From the NCBI GenBank assembly GCA_013141065.1, contig JABFRR010000008.1, positions 439,464 through 503,463 on the forward strand: DNA of 64,000 bases, read 5' to 3'. The stretch is from Bacteriovoracaceae bacterium (lineage in GTDB: Bacteria; Bdellovibrionota; Bacteriovoracia; Bacteriovoracales; Bacteriovoracaceae). The translations under genes were made by a program, and so were the position numbers. Below are positions 17,225 to 25,430 of the stretch, piece by piece. Below the pieces are notes generated by a model that was not told the origin of the DNA, made no database searches, and saw only the letters and a program-made list of their open reading frames with translations. The number at the start of each line of letters is the position of its first letter. Within the stretch, counting starts at the first letter, position 1.

Positions 17225-18131
17225 AACTAGCTAATTCCCTCAGGCAATTCAGTAGGTGAAATGGTGAATTTCCGGGGGCAATAAAGGATTTGTTTCCAAG
17301 CTTAAGGCCATAGGGAATATTGCGTGTTTGCATTTCATGAATTGAAAAACAAAGTGAACTCAAAAGCTCTTCGCTGGCATTATCGTCGCAGCTCAAAACA
17401 ACAGGTTCAGGGTTAACAGCAACATATTGTCTTGTATACCATTTATTAGTTTGCGCCAATTTTTTCCAGTCGACTCTTTTTAGGGAATCACCAGTTTGAT
17501 ATTCACGAATAAAAAACTCATCACTTTCTTTATTGATTAAATCAGGAACAAAGCTTTTTTGAAAATTAGTTCCATTTTTTATTTCAGGGAATACAAACAA
17601 TCTTAAATCCACAGAATAAAACGTGAAACACCTAAAGAAATTAAAAGGAAATAAAGTTTCAAGGTAAATCTTGTTAATAGATTCACGTCCTCTTTTTTCT
17701 CCATGGATGAGAATTTTGATTGAAAAATTATTTGCTGATGAAATGGAGTATGTTTGTTTTTGGTTTTGAATTTTCACGAGGTTCGATTTGAAACTTGGTT
17801 TTAAGAAATAATGGCCTTGACTGTTTGAAGTTGAAAAATATAAGGCAATTTCCCTAGATTCTCCTTTGTGTATTTGGGGACTCGTAATAGACACAAGCTT
17901 TAGACCACTCAAGTTAAAGTGCGTATAAAACATTGAACCAAGAAAAAGACAAAATAAAATGAAATTAAAAAGTAAAACATAATTGTTAGCGTATGAAAGA
18001 CCTATAACAAGTAATATGATATTTAATAATACAACTTTGAGCCCATCAAATGTAGGAATTATATAAATTGGGTGATCAAGGCGAGACCCCGCAATCTTGT
18101 CATAAAAATAATTAATAATCGATCTTAGCAT
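17214..18131 (-). CDS. DUF58-domain protein
   Basis: This 305-residue protein has two N-terminal membrane segments (about residues 30-48 and 52-68) and the DUF58 hallmark EYQTGDSLKRVDWKKLAQTNKWYTRQY near residue 220. DUF58 proteins carry a von Willebrand A-like fold and work with MoxR ATPases. It begins directly after the moxR stop and overlaps the transglutaminase gene. Confidence 0.85.
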   Translation of the reverse strand: MLRSIINYFYDKIAGSRLDHPIYIIPTFDGLKVVLLNIILLVIGLSYANNYVLLFNFILFCLFLGSMFYTHFNLSGLKLVSITSPQIHKGESREIALYFSTSNSQGHYFLKPSFKSNLVKIQNQKQTYSISSANNFSIKILIHGEKRGRESINKIYLETLFPFNFFRCFTFYSVDLRLFVFPEIKNGTNFQKSFVPDLINKESDEFFIREYQTGDSLKRVDWKKLAQTNKWYTRQYVAVNPEPVVLSCDDNASEELLSSLCFSIHEMQTRNIPYGLKLGNKSFIAPGNSPFHLLNCLRELASYDN

Positions 18132-19046
18132 TTAATCTACTTTAATCTTTCTTATTAGCGTTTGAGTTAACTCTAAGTCTTGATCGAATGTTTGATTTTG
18201 AAAGGGTGCAATTCGATGCGAGATAACGGCAGGTAAAATAATCTGAACATCATCCGGCAACACATAATCACGACCATGTATGAGCGCCCAAGCTTTAGCC
18301 GCTTTGATAATATCTTTACCGGCCCGAGGGCTTAGTCCTTGAAAAATATCATGAGTTCTCGTGGTTTCTAGAATTTTTAGGACATAATCTAAAAGTTTAT
18401 CACTAACCTTAATTGTCTTAAGCTCGCTAAAAAGATTATTGAGAGTTGATGAGTCGATTAGTGGTTTTAGATCATGAAAACTTTCAACATGTGATTCATT
18501 GGAAATAATTTTCTTTTCATTTTCGTGATCAGGATACCCAATTTTGATTTTCATCATAAAGCGATCGAGTTGGGATTCTGGTAAATGATGAGTTCCAATT
18601 TGTGATCTAGGGTTTTGAGTGGCTACCACAAAAAACGGGAGTGGAAGCTCTAAGGTATTTCCATCTAGGGTAATTTGTTTTTCTTCCATAGCCTCAAGTA
18701 GCGCACTTTGGGTTTTGGGTGTACCCCGGTTAAGTTCGTCTGCTAAAATAAATTGATTAAATATTGCCCCTTGAATGAGATTAAACTTACCCTCGTTACT
18801 GTTATAAATTTGGATTCCAATTAAATCTGATGGCATAAGATCGTTTGTAAATTGAATCCTTGCAAAGGATAGATCTAAAAGCCTGGCCATCGTTTTAGCA
18901 AAGGTTGTTTTCCCTGTACCAGGTACATCTTCGATCAGGAGATGGCCTTGAGAAAGAAAACAACAAAGTGCTAATTTAGTTTCCCTAGATTTGCCGAGGA
19001 CGGATTTTTCTGCAGAAGATAGAAAGTTTTGAATTATTGGTTTCAT
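18132..19046 (-). CDS. MoxR-family AAA ATPase
   Basis: This 304-residue protein contains Walker A DVPGTGKTTFAK, the MoxR-typical RIQFTNDLMPSD, Walker B FILADELNRGTPKTQSALLEAMEE, sensor 1 VVATQNP and the C-terminal SPRAG. MoxR ATPases are chaperone-like and serve the DUF58/transglutaminase partners encoded downstream. It is the first gene of the operon. Confidence 0.9.
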   Translation of the reverse strand: MKPIIQNFLSSAEKSVLGKSRETKLALCCFLSQGHLLIEDVPGTGKTTFAKTMARLLDLSFARIQFTNDLMPSDLIGIQIYNSNEGKFNLIQGAIFNQFILADELNRGTPKTQSALLEAMEEKQITLDGNTLELPLPFFVVATQNPRSQIGTHHLPESQLDRFMMKIKIGYPDHENEKKIISNESHVESFHDLKPLIDSSTLNNLFSELKTIKVSDKLLDYVLKILETTRTHDIFQGLSPRAGKDIIKAAKAWALIHGRDYVLPDDVQIILPAVISHRIAPFQNQTFDQDLELTQTLIRKIKVD

Positions 19047-19121
19047 TGGTTCTCACAAGATTTTTGAATGCATACATCAATGCTAATTGAATTATGAGAT
19101 TTATCAATTTAGATTGATCAT

Positions 19122-19862
19122 ATGGATAATTTTTTATTGCCCTTTATGGGTTTTCTTACTGGATTAATAGACTCGGTCGTCGGTGGAGGTGGACTTATTT
19201 CTCTTCCAACTTTATCCATAATTATTGCGCCAGGTGCACCCGCCATTGGGACAAATAAAATTGTTGGAACTGTCGGAGCAGCAATAGCTTTATTCGTTTA
19301 TGCCAAAAAAGGGCATTTGAAATGGAAAGAAGGAATCGCTTTTTCTTTGGTTTGTGCCGTTGGTTCTTACAGCGGAAGCTCGCTTGCCCCTTTTGTCTCA
19401 ATTGTGTTTTTTCGCTATCTTTTGATTGTGATGTGCCCAGTACTTCTTTGGATAGTCTTTAACCGCGAAAACTTATTTAAAGAACGAGAAAATTTTATAA
19501 AGCCACATCCTGCAATCTTTTTTTTAAGTGCTCTCTTGAGTGGTTTTTATGATGGCTTCTTTGGCCCTGGTGGTGGGACTTTCATGTTTCTTAGTTTATT
19601 TCTCGGCACTGGACTTCCTTTGTTAAGCTCTATTGCGATATCAAAACTTGCCAATACTTTTTCTGCTAGTACGGCCCTCGTTACTTTTTCACTCAATGGA
19701 TATGTACATTGGAAAGAAGGAATTTTAATGGCGCTTGGAATGGCTGTTGGGGCTTATGTCGGTGCAAGTTATGCCACGAGAATGGCCAATAAAATAGTTC
19801 GTCCGATGCTGACAATTATTGTGATTCTTTTAATGATAAGACTTTTATTTTTTGAAGCATAA
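19122..19862 (+). CDS. TSUP-family (TauE/SafE) membrane transporter
   Basis: This 246-residue protein has about seven or eight membrane segments and the duplicated family motifs GLIDSVVGGGGLISLPTL (N-terminal half) and GFYDGFFGPGGGTFM (C-terminal half). TSUP proteins are thought to export sulfite or organosulfur anions. It is divergent from the moxR operon, and a terminator follows. Confidence 0.85.
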   Translation: MDNFLLPFMGFLTGLIDSVVGGGGLISLPTLSIIIAPGAPAIGTNKIVGTVGAAIALFVYAKKGHLKWKEGIAFSLVCAVGSYSGSSLAPFVSIVFFRYLLIVMCPVLLWIVFNRENLFKERENFIKPHPAIFFLSALLSGFYDGFFGPGGGTFMFLSLFLGTGLPLLSSIAISKLANTFSASTALVTFSLNGYVHWKEGILMALGMAVGAYVGASYATRMANKIVRPMLTIIVILLMIRLLFFEA

Positions 19863-19895
19863 AAAAGGGAGCTCGAAAGCTCCCCTCTAATCGTA
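19862..19895. terminator. bidirectional intrinsic terminator
   Basis: GGGAGCT-CGAA-AGCTCCC (19867-19884) forms a 7-bp stem with a CGAA tetraloop. It is preceded by an A run and lies between the convergent TSUP and porin genes. Confidence 0.8.
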
Positions 19896-19917
19896 TGCTT
19901 TATTTTATCAGACGTGA

Positions 19918-20979
19918 TTAAAACTTAGCATTAAGGTCTAATTGAATTCTAGAGTAATTTTTTGCAGCTGTTGAAATGTTAGCTTTTCCACCGAAGTAGT
20001 TAGCAGCAACAGAAACAGCAGAATTTACTTGGTAACCAGTTTTCACTTTGTGACCACGGCCATTTGTTGAACCAGAATAGAATGATTCACTGTCTGTGAA
20101 AATAGCAGCAGTTGCAAATTCTTCAACTTCTCTGTAATCATATGAAACCATCCATGAACCAGCTTCTTTTAAAGAATTAACTTTAACACCGGCCATATAA
20201 GCGTTTGCTCTATCAGATGTGTTTCCGGCAACATTTTTTGAATAATCAACAAATAAAGTTACAGGTAAAGAAATTGGAAGTTTTACTTCTAGGCCAGGAT
20301 TTACAACTTGGAAATCAACTGCTTTACCATTGTTAGTAATTGCAAGTGTGTTTCCGTAGTTGTTAAAGTTGTAAAAAGTTGCAGCTAATAGGTATTTTGT
20401 TTCGCCAAATCCACCTTTAGCAGCTAATTGATAAGCTTGAAGAGTAGATTCTTTTGCATTTAGGTCTTTATCTTGAACGATTTGAAAGCTACCGATGTTA
20501 CCCATCAATTCCATTTCACCAAGGGCCATTTTGTGACTAAGGTGTAATCCATCTAGGTTTACATCACCGTCCCAAAGCATATCAGATCCACCAACCATGC
20601 TGTATTTAACACCCATACGACCAACTGAAAGTGCAAGTCCTTCAGCAAGATCATAAACTAAGTTAGCTCTATCAAGTTTGAAATCATAATTTAAACCAAT
20701 AGTTGCAGCTGCTCCATTGTCGTTAGTTGTTTGGTTAACAGTAGATTTTCCTGTACCAGTAGCAAGTCTAGCTTCGATTTTTACGCCTTCAACTGGAGTT
20801 GCAGCAGCACCTAATCTTAAAGCAAGTCTTTCTTGGTTAAATTTCTTGTACTGAGCTGCATTTACTTGTTGGTTGTTTCTTTCATAACGGTACTTGAAAT
20901 CCCCAGACCATGTAATTCCTTCGGCCATTACAGCAGAAGATGCAGCAGATACGAGTGCGAGTGTCATCAATCTTTTCAT
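19918..20979 (-). CDS. outer-membrane porin-like beta-barrel protein
   Basis: This 353-residue protein has a signal peptide (MKRLMTLALVSAASSAVMA), then a series of amphipathic beta strands with alternating aromatic and small residues and a terminal strand ending QLDLNAKF (C-terminal Phe). This is typical of Gram-negative outer-membrane barrels. An AAGGA ribosome-binding site precedes the ATG. Codon use looks regular, as in highly expressed genes. Substrate is unknown; it resembles putative porins of the Bdellovibrio group. Confidence 0.7.
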   Translation of the reverse strand: MKRLMTLALVSAASSAVMAEGITWSGDFKYRYERNNQQVNAAQYKKFNQERLALRLGAAATPVEGVKIEARLATGTGKSTVNQTTNDNGAAATIGLNYDFKLDRANLVYDLAEGLALSVGRMGVKYSMVGGSDMLWDGDVNLDGLHLSHKMALGEMELMGNIGSFQIVQDKDLNAKESTLQAYQLAAKGGFGETKYLLAATFYNFNNYGNTLAITNNGKAVDFQVVNPGLEVKLPISLPVTLFVDYSKNVAGNTSDRANAYMAGVKVNSLKEAGSWMVSYDYREVEEFATAAIFTDSESFYSGSTNGRGHKVKTGYQVNSAVSVAANYFGGKANISTAAKNYSRIQLDLNAKF

Positions 20980-21142
20980 TGTTTTTCCTTAATTAGCGGT
21001 TGATAAAATTGCGTTGTTATTAAGTTAAGCAATTAAATTATGATTTGTTTATTAAAAAATGATCAAGATTCTTTCAAAAAGTTCAATTCAAACAGATAAT
21101 AGACTGAACATTGTTATTTTTTTGTTAAAGGCATTTTATAAT

Positions 21143-21862
21143 ATGGAAACATTAGAGCAAACATTTAAATCGGAGACTAAAACAATCAAGTTTTTGATGC
21201 GTGCTTTATTTTTTCTCATTCATCTCGCAATCATGACTGAATTTGTAGATAATCCCAAATTTCGAATTGGTATTAGATTAGTATTTTTTCTTTGGCTGGC
21301 AAAACCCTATTATGAAACTATAAAACTTCGCTTTTATACTTACTGGTCTTTTTCAATTGTTCTATTTTTTTACCTCATCTATAAGATGTATGAACAATTC
21401 TACGTATTGGATCATAATCACATAGCGATTCTTTATATGTTATCAACTGCAGTATTGTTATTAAAAATGTATCTACTGTCATCGCCAATTTATTACCCTC
21501 AAGTCAGTTGGTGGGAATATGACTTTCGATATAGAGATGACTTGAAAATAATGATAAAATCTCAAGAACAAGAATATAAGGCAAGGCTCACTGATTTAAG
21601 AAGACACGCTGGGTGTGTTGCTGTTTTTCAAGATTTAAAATTGGGAGATGAAATTATTGTTCACGCTGAACTAGATGATGACTTAGTTATTTTGCGTGGG
21701 CTCGTCATGAGTAAAAGACGTGACATAATTGGAAGACCACTTATTTATGGTGTCCAGTTTAAGTTTGATAGTCGAAGTAATAAAAAGAGGTATGTGAGTT
21801 TGGAAATTATGTGGAAAAGACAAAAGAAGAGTAAAAATAGAATGAAGTTCGCGCGTGCATAA
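21143..21862 (+). CDS. membrane protein with PilZ-like C-terminal domain
   Basis: This protein of about 239 residues has an N-terminal half with four membrane segments (ALFFLIHLAIM, IGIRLVFFLWLA, WSFSIVLFFYLIY, IAILYMLSTAVLLL). The C-terminal half (YKARLTDLRRHAGCVAV…LKLGDEIIVHAEL…GRPLIYGVQF) resembles a degenerate PilZ domain. The strict RxxxR and D/NxSxxG c-di-GMP motifs are not clearly present, so ligand binding is doubtful. A longer frame starts at 21059; the ATG at 21143 is preferred because the upstream part is not protein-like. It overlaps tadA. Confidence 0.5.
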   Translation: METLEQTFKSETKTIKFLMRALFFLIHLAIMTEFVDNPKFRIGIRLVFFLWLAKPYYETIKLRFYTYWSFSIVLFFYLIYKMYEQFYVLDHNHIAILYMLSTAVLLLKMYLLSSPIYYPQVSWWEYDFRYRDDLKIMIKSQEQEYKARLTDLRRHAGCVAVFQDLKLGDEIIVHAELDDDLVILRGLVMSKRRDIIGRPLIYGVQFKFDSRSNKKRYVSLEIMWKRQKKSKNRMKFARA

Positions 21863-22337
21863 CAATATAAATGATCACTTATGGATGATGGATGAAGCCT
21901 TAATTGAAGCCTTTAAAGCCTACAGAGAAGATGAAGTTCCTATAGGGGCAGTGATCGTGGGCCCAGAGCGAACAATATTATCGAGAGCTCACAATCAAAA
22001 AGAAAAAGCTAATAATCCATGTGGGCATGCAGAAATTTTAGCCATTACAGAAGCAGCAAAAAAAATAAATAACTGGCGACTCATTGATTGTTCAATCTAC
22101 GTGACACTTGAGCCATGTCCAATGTGCTTAAGTGCACTTGTGCAATCAAGAATTGGAAATTTGTTTTTTGGTGCTTATGATGCAAAAGGTGGTGCCCTAA
22201 GCCTTAATTATAACTTCTATAAAGACAGGAAACTTAATCACACTTTTCCGGTTTTAGGTGGACTTCGGCACTTCGAATGCTCTAAGATCTTATCAACATT
22301 TTTCAGAGAAAAGAGACAAAGCTACAATAAGTTTTAA
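21855..22337 (+). CDS. tadA: tRNA-specific adenosine deaminase
   Basis: This 160-residue zinc deaminase has the HAE motif (PCGHAEILAI) and the PCxxC motif (TLEPCPMCLSAL), plus FGAYDAKGGA, diagnostic of TadA. It deaminates the wobble adenosine of tRNA-Arg(ACG) to inosine. The GTG start at 21855 overlaps the previous gene by 8 bp; an internal ATG (MMDEALIEAF) about 30 nt further in is an alternative. It ends one base before the tRNA-Ser gene region. Confidence 0.9.
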   Translation: MHNNINDHLWMMDEALIEAFKAYREDEVPIGAVIVGPERTILSRAHNQKEKANNPCGHAEILAITEAAKKINNWRLIDCSIYVTLEPCPMCLSALVQSRIGNLFFGAYDAKGGALSLNYNFYKDRKLNHTFPVLGGLRHFECSKILSTFFREKRQSYNKF

Positions 22338-22338
22338 C

Positions 22339-22428
22339 GGAGAATTGGCCGAGTGGTCGAAGGCGCTCCCTTGGAAAGGGAGTATACGCGCGAGCGTATC
22401 GTGGGTTCGAATCCCATGTTCTCCGCCA
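22339..22428 (+). tRNA. tRNA-Ser (GGA)
   Basis: This is a 90-nt class II tRNA. The acceptor stem GGAGAAT pairs with GTTCTCC, followed by discriminator G and encoded CCA. The anticodon stem CTCCC/GGGAG carries loop TTGGAAA, giving anticodon GGA. A long variable arm (TATACGCG…CGTATC) and the T arm GTGGGTTCGAATCCCAT follow. Its 3' end is the attachment site of the integrative element. Confidence 0.95.
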
Positions 22429-22432
22429 TTTT
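22422..22432 (+). repeat. left attachment core (attL) in tRNA-Ser
   Basis: TCCGCCATTTT spans the tRNA 3' end, including CCA, and the following T run. The tRNA is left intact. An exact copy lies 28 kb downstream. Confidence 0.7.
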
Positions 22433-22755
22433 ACGCTAACTATTTCGGCCCGTTTGGGGCTAATTTCCGAATAAGTGTTGATAGTAAAAAGAAATTTCAA
22501 TTCCAGAATACAAATGTTTATCTATTATCCCCTCTTTGAACCGTTACAGAAAATTACAGAGCGTTACAAAGCTGTGCTTGGTTGTGCTTAAACTAAGCAC
22601 AACTTAGATTTTTTTGTGCTTGGTAATTTCACGTTTGATAAAAACCAAGCACACCAAGTTTTTTATCACCCAAAATTGTGACCAATCGTTCATGTCTCCT
22701 TTGAAATTAAAAGAGAGTTGGACGATTGGTATTTTTGTATTTAAGGGAGGTTTTT
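22433..22755. promoter_or_regulatory. left-end region with putative integrase arm sites
   Basis: No gene is seen between the tRNA and the XRE gene. Three RTTACARA units about 10 bp apart occur at 22543-22570 (GTTACAGA, ATTACAGA, GTTACAAA). They are followed by GTGCTTGG-type sites: GCTGTGCTTGGT at 22571-22582, TTGTGCTTGGTAA near 22615-22625, and the inverted AACCAAGCAC near 22643-22652. TGTGCTTAAACTAAGCACA is a partial palindrome of the same unit. Phased short repeats beside an attachment core suggest integrase and accessory-protein binding. The end of the region carries the promoter and GGGAGG site of the XRE gene. Confidence 0.55.
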
Positions 22756-23094
22756 ATGGCCAAGAGAAGGAGCAGTATAAAAATTGAGACTAAAGAATCA
22801 CTAGCACTGAGACGTATGCGGAAAGCCACTGGACTGTCGATCATTGCCGCCGCAAAGGCTTCAGGCCTTAATGTCAGCAAGATCAATCATTGCGAAAGCG
22901 GTAGGGCCAAACCCGATCCTCAGTTCATTGAAGCTTTTTTAAAGGCCTTTAACTTTACAAAGGAGGACTGGGACATGTTTCTTAATGGAGAAAAAACCGT
23001 ATATGAAAAGAGAGATGAGTGCATTGGTATGGTTGCTGAGCTGGCATTGGATAAAATTGAATTGGTCTGGGGGTTGCTGAAGAACTTAAAGTAG
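22756..23094 (+). CDS. XRE-type helix-turn-helix regulator
   Basis: This 112-residue protein has an XRE DNA-binding domain: LALRRMRKATGLSIIAAAKASG, NVSKINHCESGRAKP, PDPQFIEAFLKAFN. A helical C-terminal tail follows. The ATG at 22756 follows GGGAGG; an upstream in-frame start at 22726 is less likely. As the first gene inside the element it may control excision or replication. A hairpin terminator follows. Confidence 0.75.
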   Translation: MAKRRSSIKIETKESLALRRMRKATGLSIIAAAKASGLNVSKINHCESGRAKPDPQFIEAFLKAFNFTKEDWDMFLNGEKTVYEKRDECIGMVAELALDKIELVWGLLKNLK

Positions 23095-23095
23095 G

Positions 23096-23152
23096 AAGGG
23101 TGTCCCCAAATGCTTAATAAGCATTGATAATATTAGTTGTTTGGACACCCTC
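23096..23152 (+). terminator. stem-loop after the XRE gene
   Basis: AGGGTGTCC and GGACACCCT form an outer 9-bp stem, with an inner hairpin ATGCTTA/TAAGCAT. It immediately follows the XRE stop. There is no long T run, so termination efficiency is uncertain. Confidence 0.5.
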
Positions 23153-23265
23153 GGAATAATCACGCTCATTTAAAAAATATTTTTGGGTCTGTTTAAGATT
23201 GTTTACAAGAACCGTATAATCCTTTGTGACCATTACTAAGATTGAGATGATGGAGAAGACGTAGT

Positions 23266-23799
23266 ATGGATTATTTTGTAGGGATCGATGGCTGTGACTT
23301 GGCCGTCTGCGGTTTAAGACAAAAATATGTTAGGCAACAGCTAATGCTATATAACACTTTTGCGAATAAGTTGTCTGGCTATAGAGATTACTGCAAATTT
23401 GTTCCAGATAATCAAAAATTTATAACAAGCTTAAAGGTAATCAGTCTAAAAAAGATTGTGCCTAAAGAATATCATTACCTTTTAGAAGAAAAAAGTGGAG
23501 ATAAAAGCAATGCTTATGGAGCATTGGCACGGCTGTATTCAACTAATCGAGAAAAACATAAAGAGTGGTGGAGCAAAAGGAACCAAGCATTTTCTTTAAT
23601 AGTAAAAGATATCAAAGACCCAATTACGGTTACAAGAAGTAGCTGGGGAGGAAAAATAACAGAGAAGGGTAATCCTCATGGTGGAATGATATTTCATGTT
23701 GGTCGACTGGCTCCATACAACCACGCATTTATGAATGATGCCGAGGCAAGAATAGTTTTTGAGCAGAATTTAATTAAGGTGTTTGGAGTAAATCGGTAA
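23266..23799 (+). CDS. hypothetical element protein
   Basis: This 177-residue basic protein contains several Trp (KEWWSKR, SSWGGKI) and a central GNPHGGMIFHVGRLAP. I recognise no family. It has a good ATG but no strong ribosome-binding site, and it ends 10 bp before the second IS110 leader. It could have been shortened by that insertion, but the C-terminus reads naturally to its stop. Confidence 0.4.
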   Translation: MDYFVGIDGCDLAVCGLRQKYVRQQLMLYNTFANKLSGYRDYCKFVPDNQKFITSLKVISLKKIVPKEYHYLLEEKSGDKSNAYGALARLYSTNREKHKEWWSKRNQAFSLIVKDIKDPITVTRSSWGGKITEKGNPHGGMIFHVGRLAPYNHAFMNDAEARIVFEQNLIKVFGVNR

Positions 23800-23809
23800 A
23801 TTCAAAAAA

Positions 23810-23892
23810 GTCTCCTCAGTGCTCTAAAGCACGAATGTTGTAAAATAAGTTTGCGTACATTTTTTAGCAACATTCAAACATTTGAAGGAGAC
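23810..23892 (+). ncRNA. candidate bridge-RNA-like leader of the second IS110
   Basis: GTCTCCT (23810-23816) is complementary to AGGAGAC (23886-23892), which contains the transposase ribosome-binding site. Inside are GTGCT-CTAA-AGCAC and AATGTTG/CAACATT stems. The plan matches the leader of the first IS110 (outer stem closing on the start region, two inner hairpins), although the primary sequence differs. Paired change of this kind suggests selected RNA structure. Confidence 0.45.
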
Positions 23893-23896
23893 CAGT

Positions 23897-24913
23897 ATGT
23901 TTAATTATTATGTAGCAGTGGATTGGGCAATTGCCAATATGGCAATCGCAAGAATGACGGAAAAATCTGATGATATAAAAGTCATAGATGTTCCATCAAG
24001 TATTAAAGAAATGCAGATATACTTAAAAAACTTAAAAGGAACAATTTGCTTAACCTTTGAAGAAACATCGACTTCACAATGGCTATATACTGAGCTGAAA
24101 GAGTACGTTGATAAATTAGTTGTTTGTGATCCCTATCGAAATAAATTACTAAGTGAGGGACCTAAAAATGACAAAATTGATGCAAAGAAATTAGTAATGC
24201 TACTTAGGGCTGGACTCCTAAAAGAAGTTTTTCATTCCAGTGATAAATTTATTGAATTGAGAAAAATAGTAAGTGGTTACGAAGACACAATAAAGGCCGG
24301 TGTAAGACTTAAAAACCAAAGATCATCAATGTTTCGATCAGTAAATAAAGATCACAAAAAAGAAACAGAGCTGATAATAGATGCGGATAAATTTGTACTT
24401 GGTGGTGTTGACATGCAAATTAAATACTATGAAGCTGAAAAATTAAGATATAAAAATGAATTTGCACGACTAAAAAAAGCACATCCTGAAATAAAAAGAT
24501 TATGTGATATTCCAGGAATAGCAGACATATCTGCAGTTAAATTAGTTGCAAGAATTGTTGATGCGAATAGATTTCCCAATAGAAATAGCTTTTTGAGTTA
24601 CTGCGGGCTCATTAAACTTGAAAAAATGAGTGGTGGAAAAAGCTATGGGAAGAAAACACCTCGTTTTTGTCGTCCATTAAAAGCTGTTTTTAAAACAGCA
24701 GCATTGGCAGCAATTGATGGAGACAACGAATGTGGAGATTATTGCAAATACCTTATAGAGACAAAGAAATATTCTGACAGAAATGCAAGACATGCTTTGT
24801 CGAGACGAATTGCCACAATCACTTATGGAGTAATGAAAGGAAATATAAAATATGATGCTTTAAAACGAAGGAACAACATAGAACGAAACAAGATGGATAC
24901 AAGTAAAACATAG
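23897..24913 (+). CDS. IS110-family transposase, second copy
   Basis: This protein of about 338 residues has the DEDD domain opening YYVAVDWAIANMAIA, the FEETSTSQWLY segment, KNDKIDAKKL and the C-terminal CDIPGIADISAVKL region. It is the same family as the first copy but only moderately similar. The ATG at 23897 follows GAAGGAGAC; an upstream in-frame TTG (23882) would start inside the ribosome-binding site. No disruption is seen. Confidence 0.85.
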   Translation: MFNYYVAVDWAIANMAIARMTEKSDDIKVIDVPSSIKEMQIYLKNLKGTICLTFEETSTSQWLYTELKEYVDKLVVCDPYRNKLLSEGPKNDKIDAKKLVMLLRAGLLKEVFHSSDKFIELRKIVSGYEDTIKAGVRLKNQRSSMFRSVNKDHKKETELIIDADKFVLGGVDMQIKYYEAEKLRYKNEFARLKKAHPEIKRLCDIPGIADISAVKLVARIVDANRFPNRNSFLSYCGLIKLEKMSGGKSYGKKTPRFCRPLKAVFKTAALAAIDGDNECGDYCKYLIETKKYSDRNARHALSRRIATITYGVMKGNIKYDALKRRNNIERNKMDTSKT

Positions 24914-24976
24914 ATCTATAAGTTTATTTTTGAATAATTTATTTTAATAATAGTTGTTGATAATAACCTTATAGAT

Positions 24977-25321
24977 GGGAAGAGATTGCTCATTTATATG
25001 ATAGCATTTAATAGCTCAGGAGATCGGTTAGCACCTTCCCTTTTTCTTAAATTTATAATGGCCCAAATTTATAGCCAATGTGTAGGGGGATATTTAAAAA
25101 TCCCCCTACACATTGGCAAATTAGAGAGCCCAGATAGACGTGTTGGAAAAACTATAAAATATCCAATTGAAAAACTTATAAAGAAAAGGTTATTAACGTT
25201 AAAAGTGGAACAGATAAATTGTAAAAAATACTTTAAAACCAGGCAGGATTTTGTCATCATTCCCAACATAAGTTAATGTGTGGTGCGAAGTCCGGAGACC
25301 GTAAGTCAAGAATTTCTTGTA
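24977..25321. other. hairpin-rich stretch before the replication-initiator-like gene
   Basis: A 96-codon frame (24986-25276) exists but spans a perfect 18-bp inverted repeat (25074-25091/25100-25117), so its coding status is doubtful. A second stem, GTAAGTCAAGAA (25301-25312) with TTCTTGACCTAC (25336-25347, one mismatch), abuts the initiator-like gene. Strong hairpins beside a replication gene suggest an origin or leader control. No other gene is seen. Confidence 0.4.
25074..25117. repeat. perfect 18-bp inverted repeat (origin-like hairpin)
   Basis: GCCAATGTGTAGGGGGAT (25074-25091) and its exact complement (25100-25117) flank an 8-nt loop ATTTAAAA. It has no flanking T run as a terminator would have. 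It lies about 200 bp upstream of a probable replication-initiator gene. Confidence 0.7.
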
Positions 25322-25430
25322 ATGGGAGACTTTTTTTCTTGACCTACTTTTTGATAGACATATAAAGATTCATAATCTTCACATTGCTGTAGATTTTAAC
25401 TATTCACTTGAGGATTTAATCATCACCCCA

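Larger units (their letters stand above)
23810..24976 (+). mobile_element. second IS110-family insertion sequence
   Basis: This copy consists of a structured leader (23810-23892), a transposase gene and a 9-bp inverted pair after the stop: ATCTATAAG at 24914-24922 and CTTATAGAT at 24968-24976. The latter may be a terminator or lie near the element end. Exact borders cannot be set by eye. It is inserted in the integrative element and clearly diverged from the copy at 125-1298. Confidence 0.6.

Noticed and set aside
22258..22539. Reading frame across the tadA end and tRNA-Ser
   Set aside because: It runs through a well-formed tRNA gene and the attachment core; there is no translation signal.
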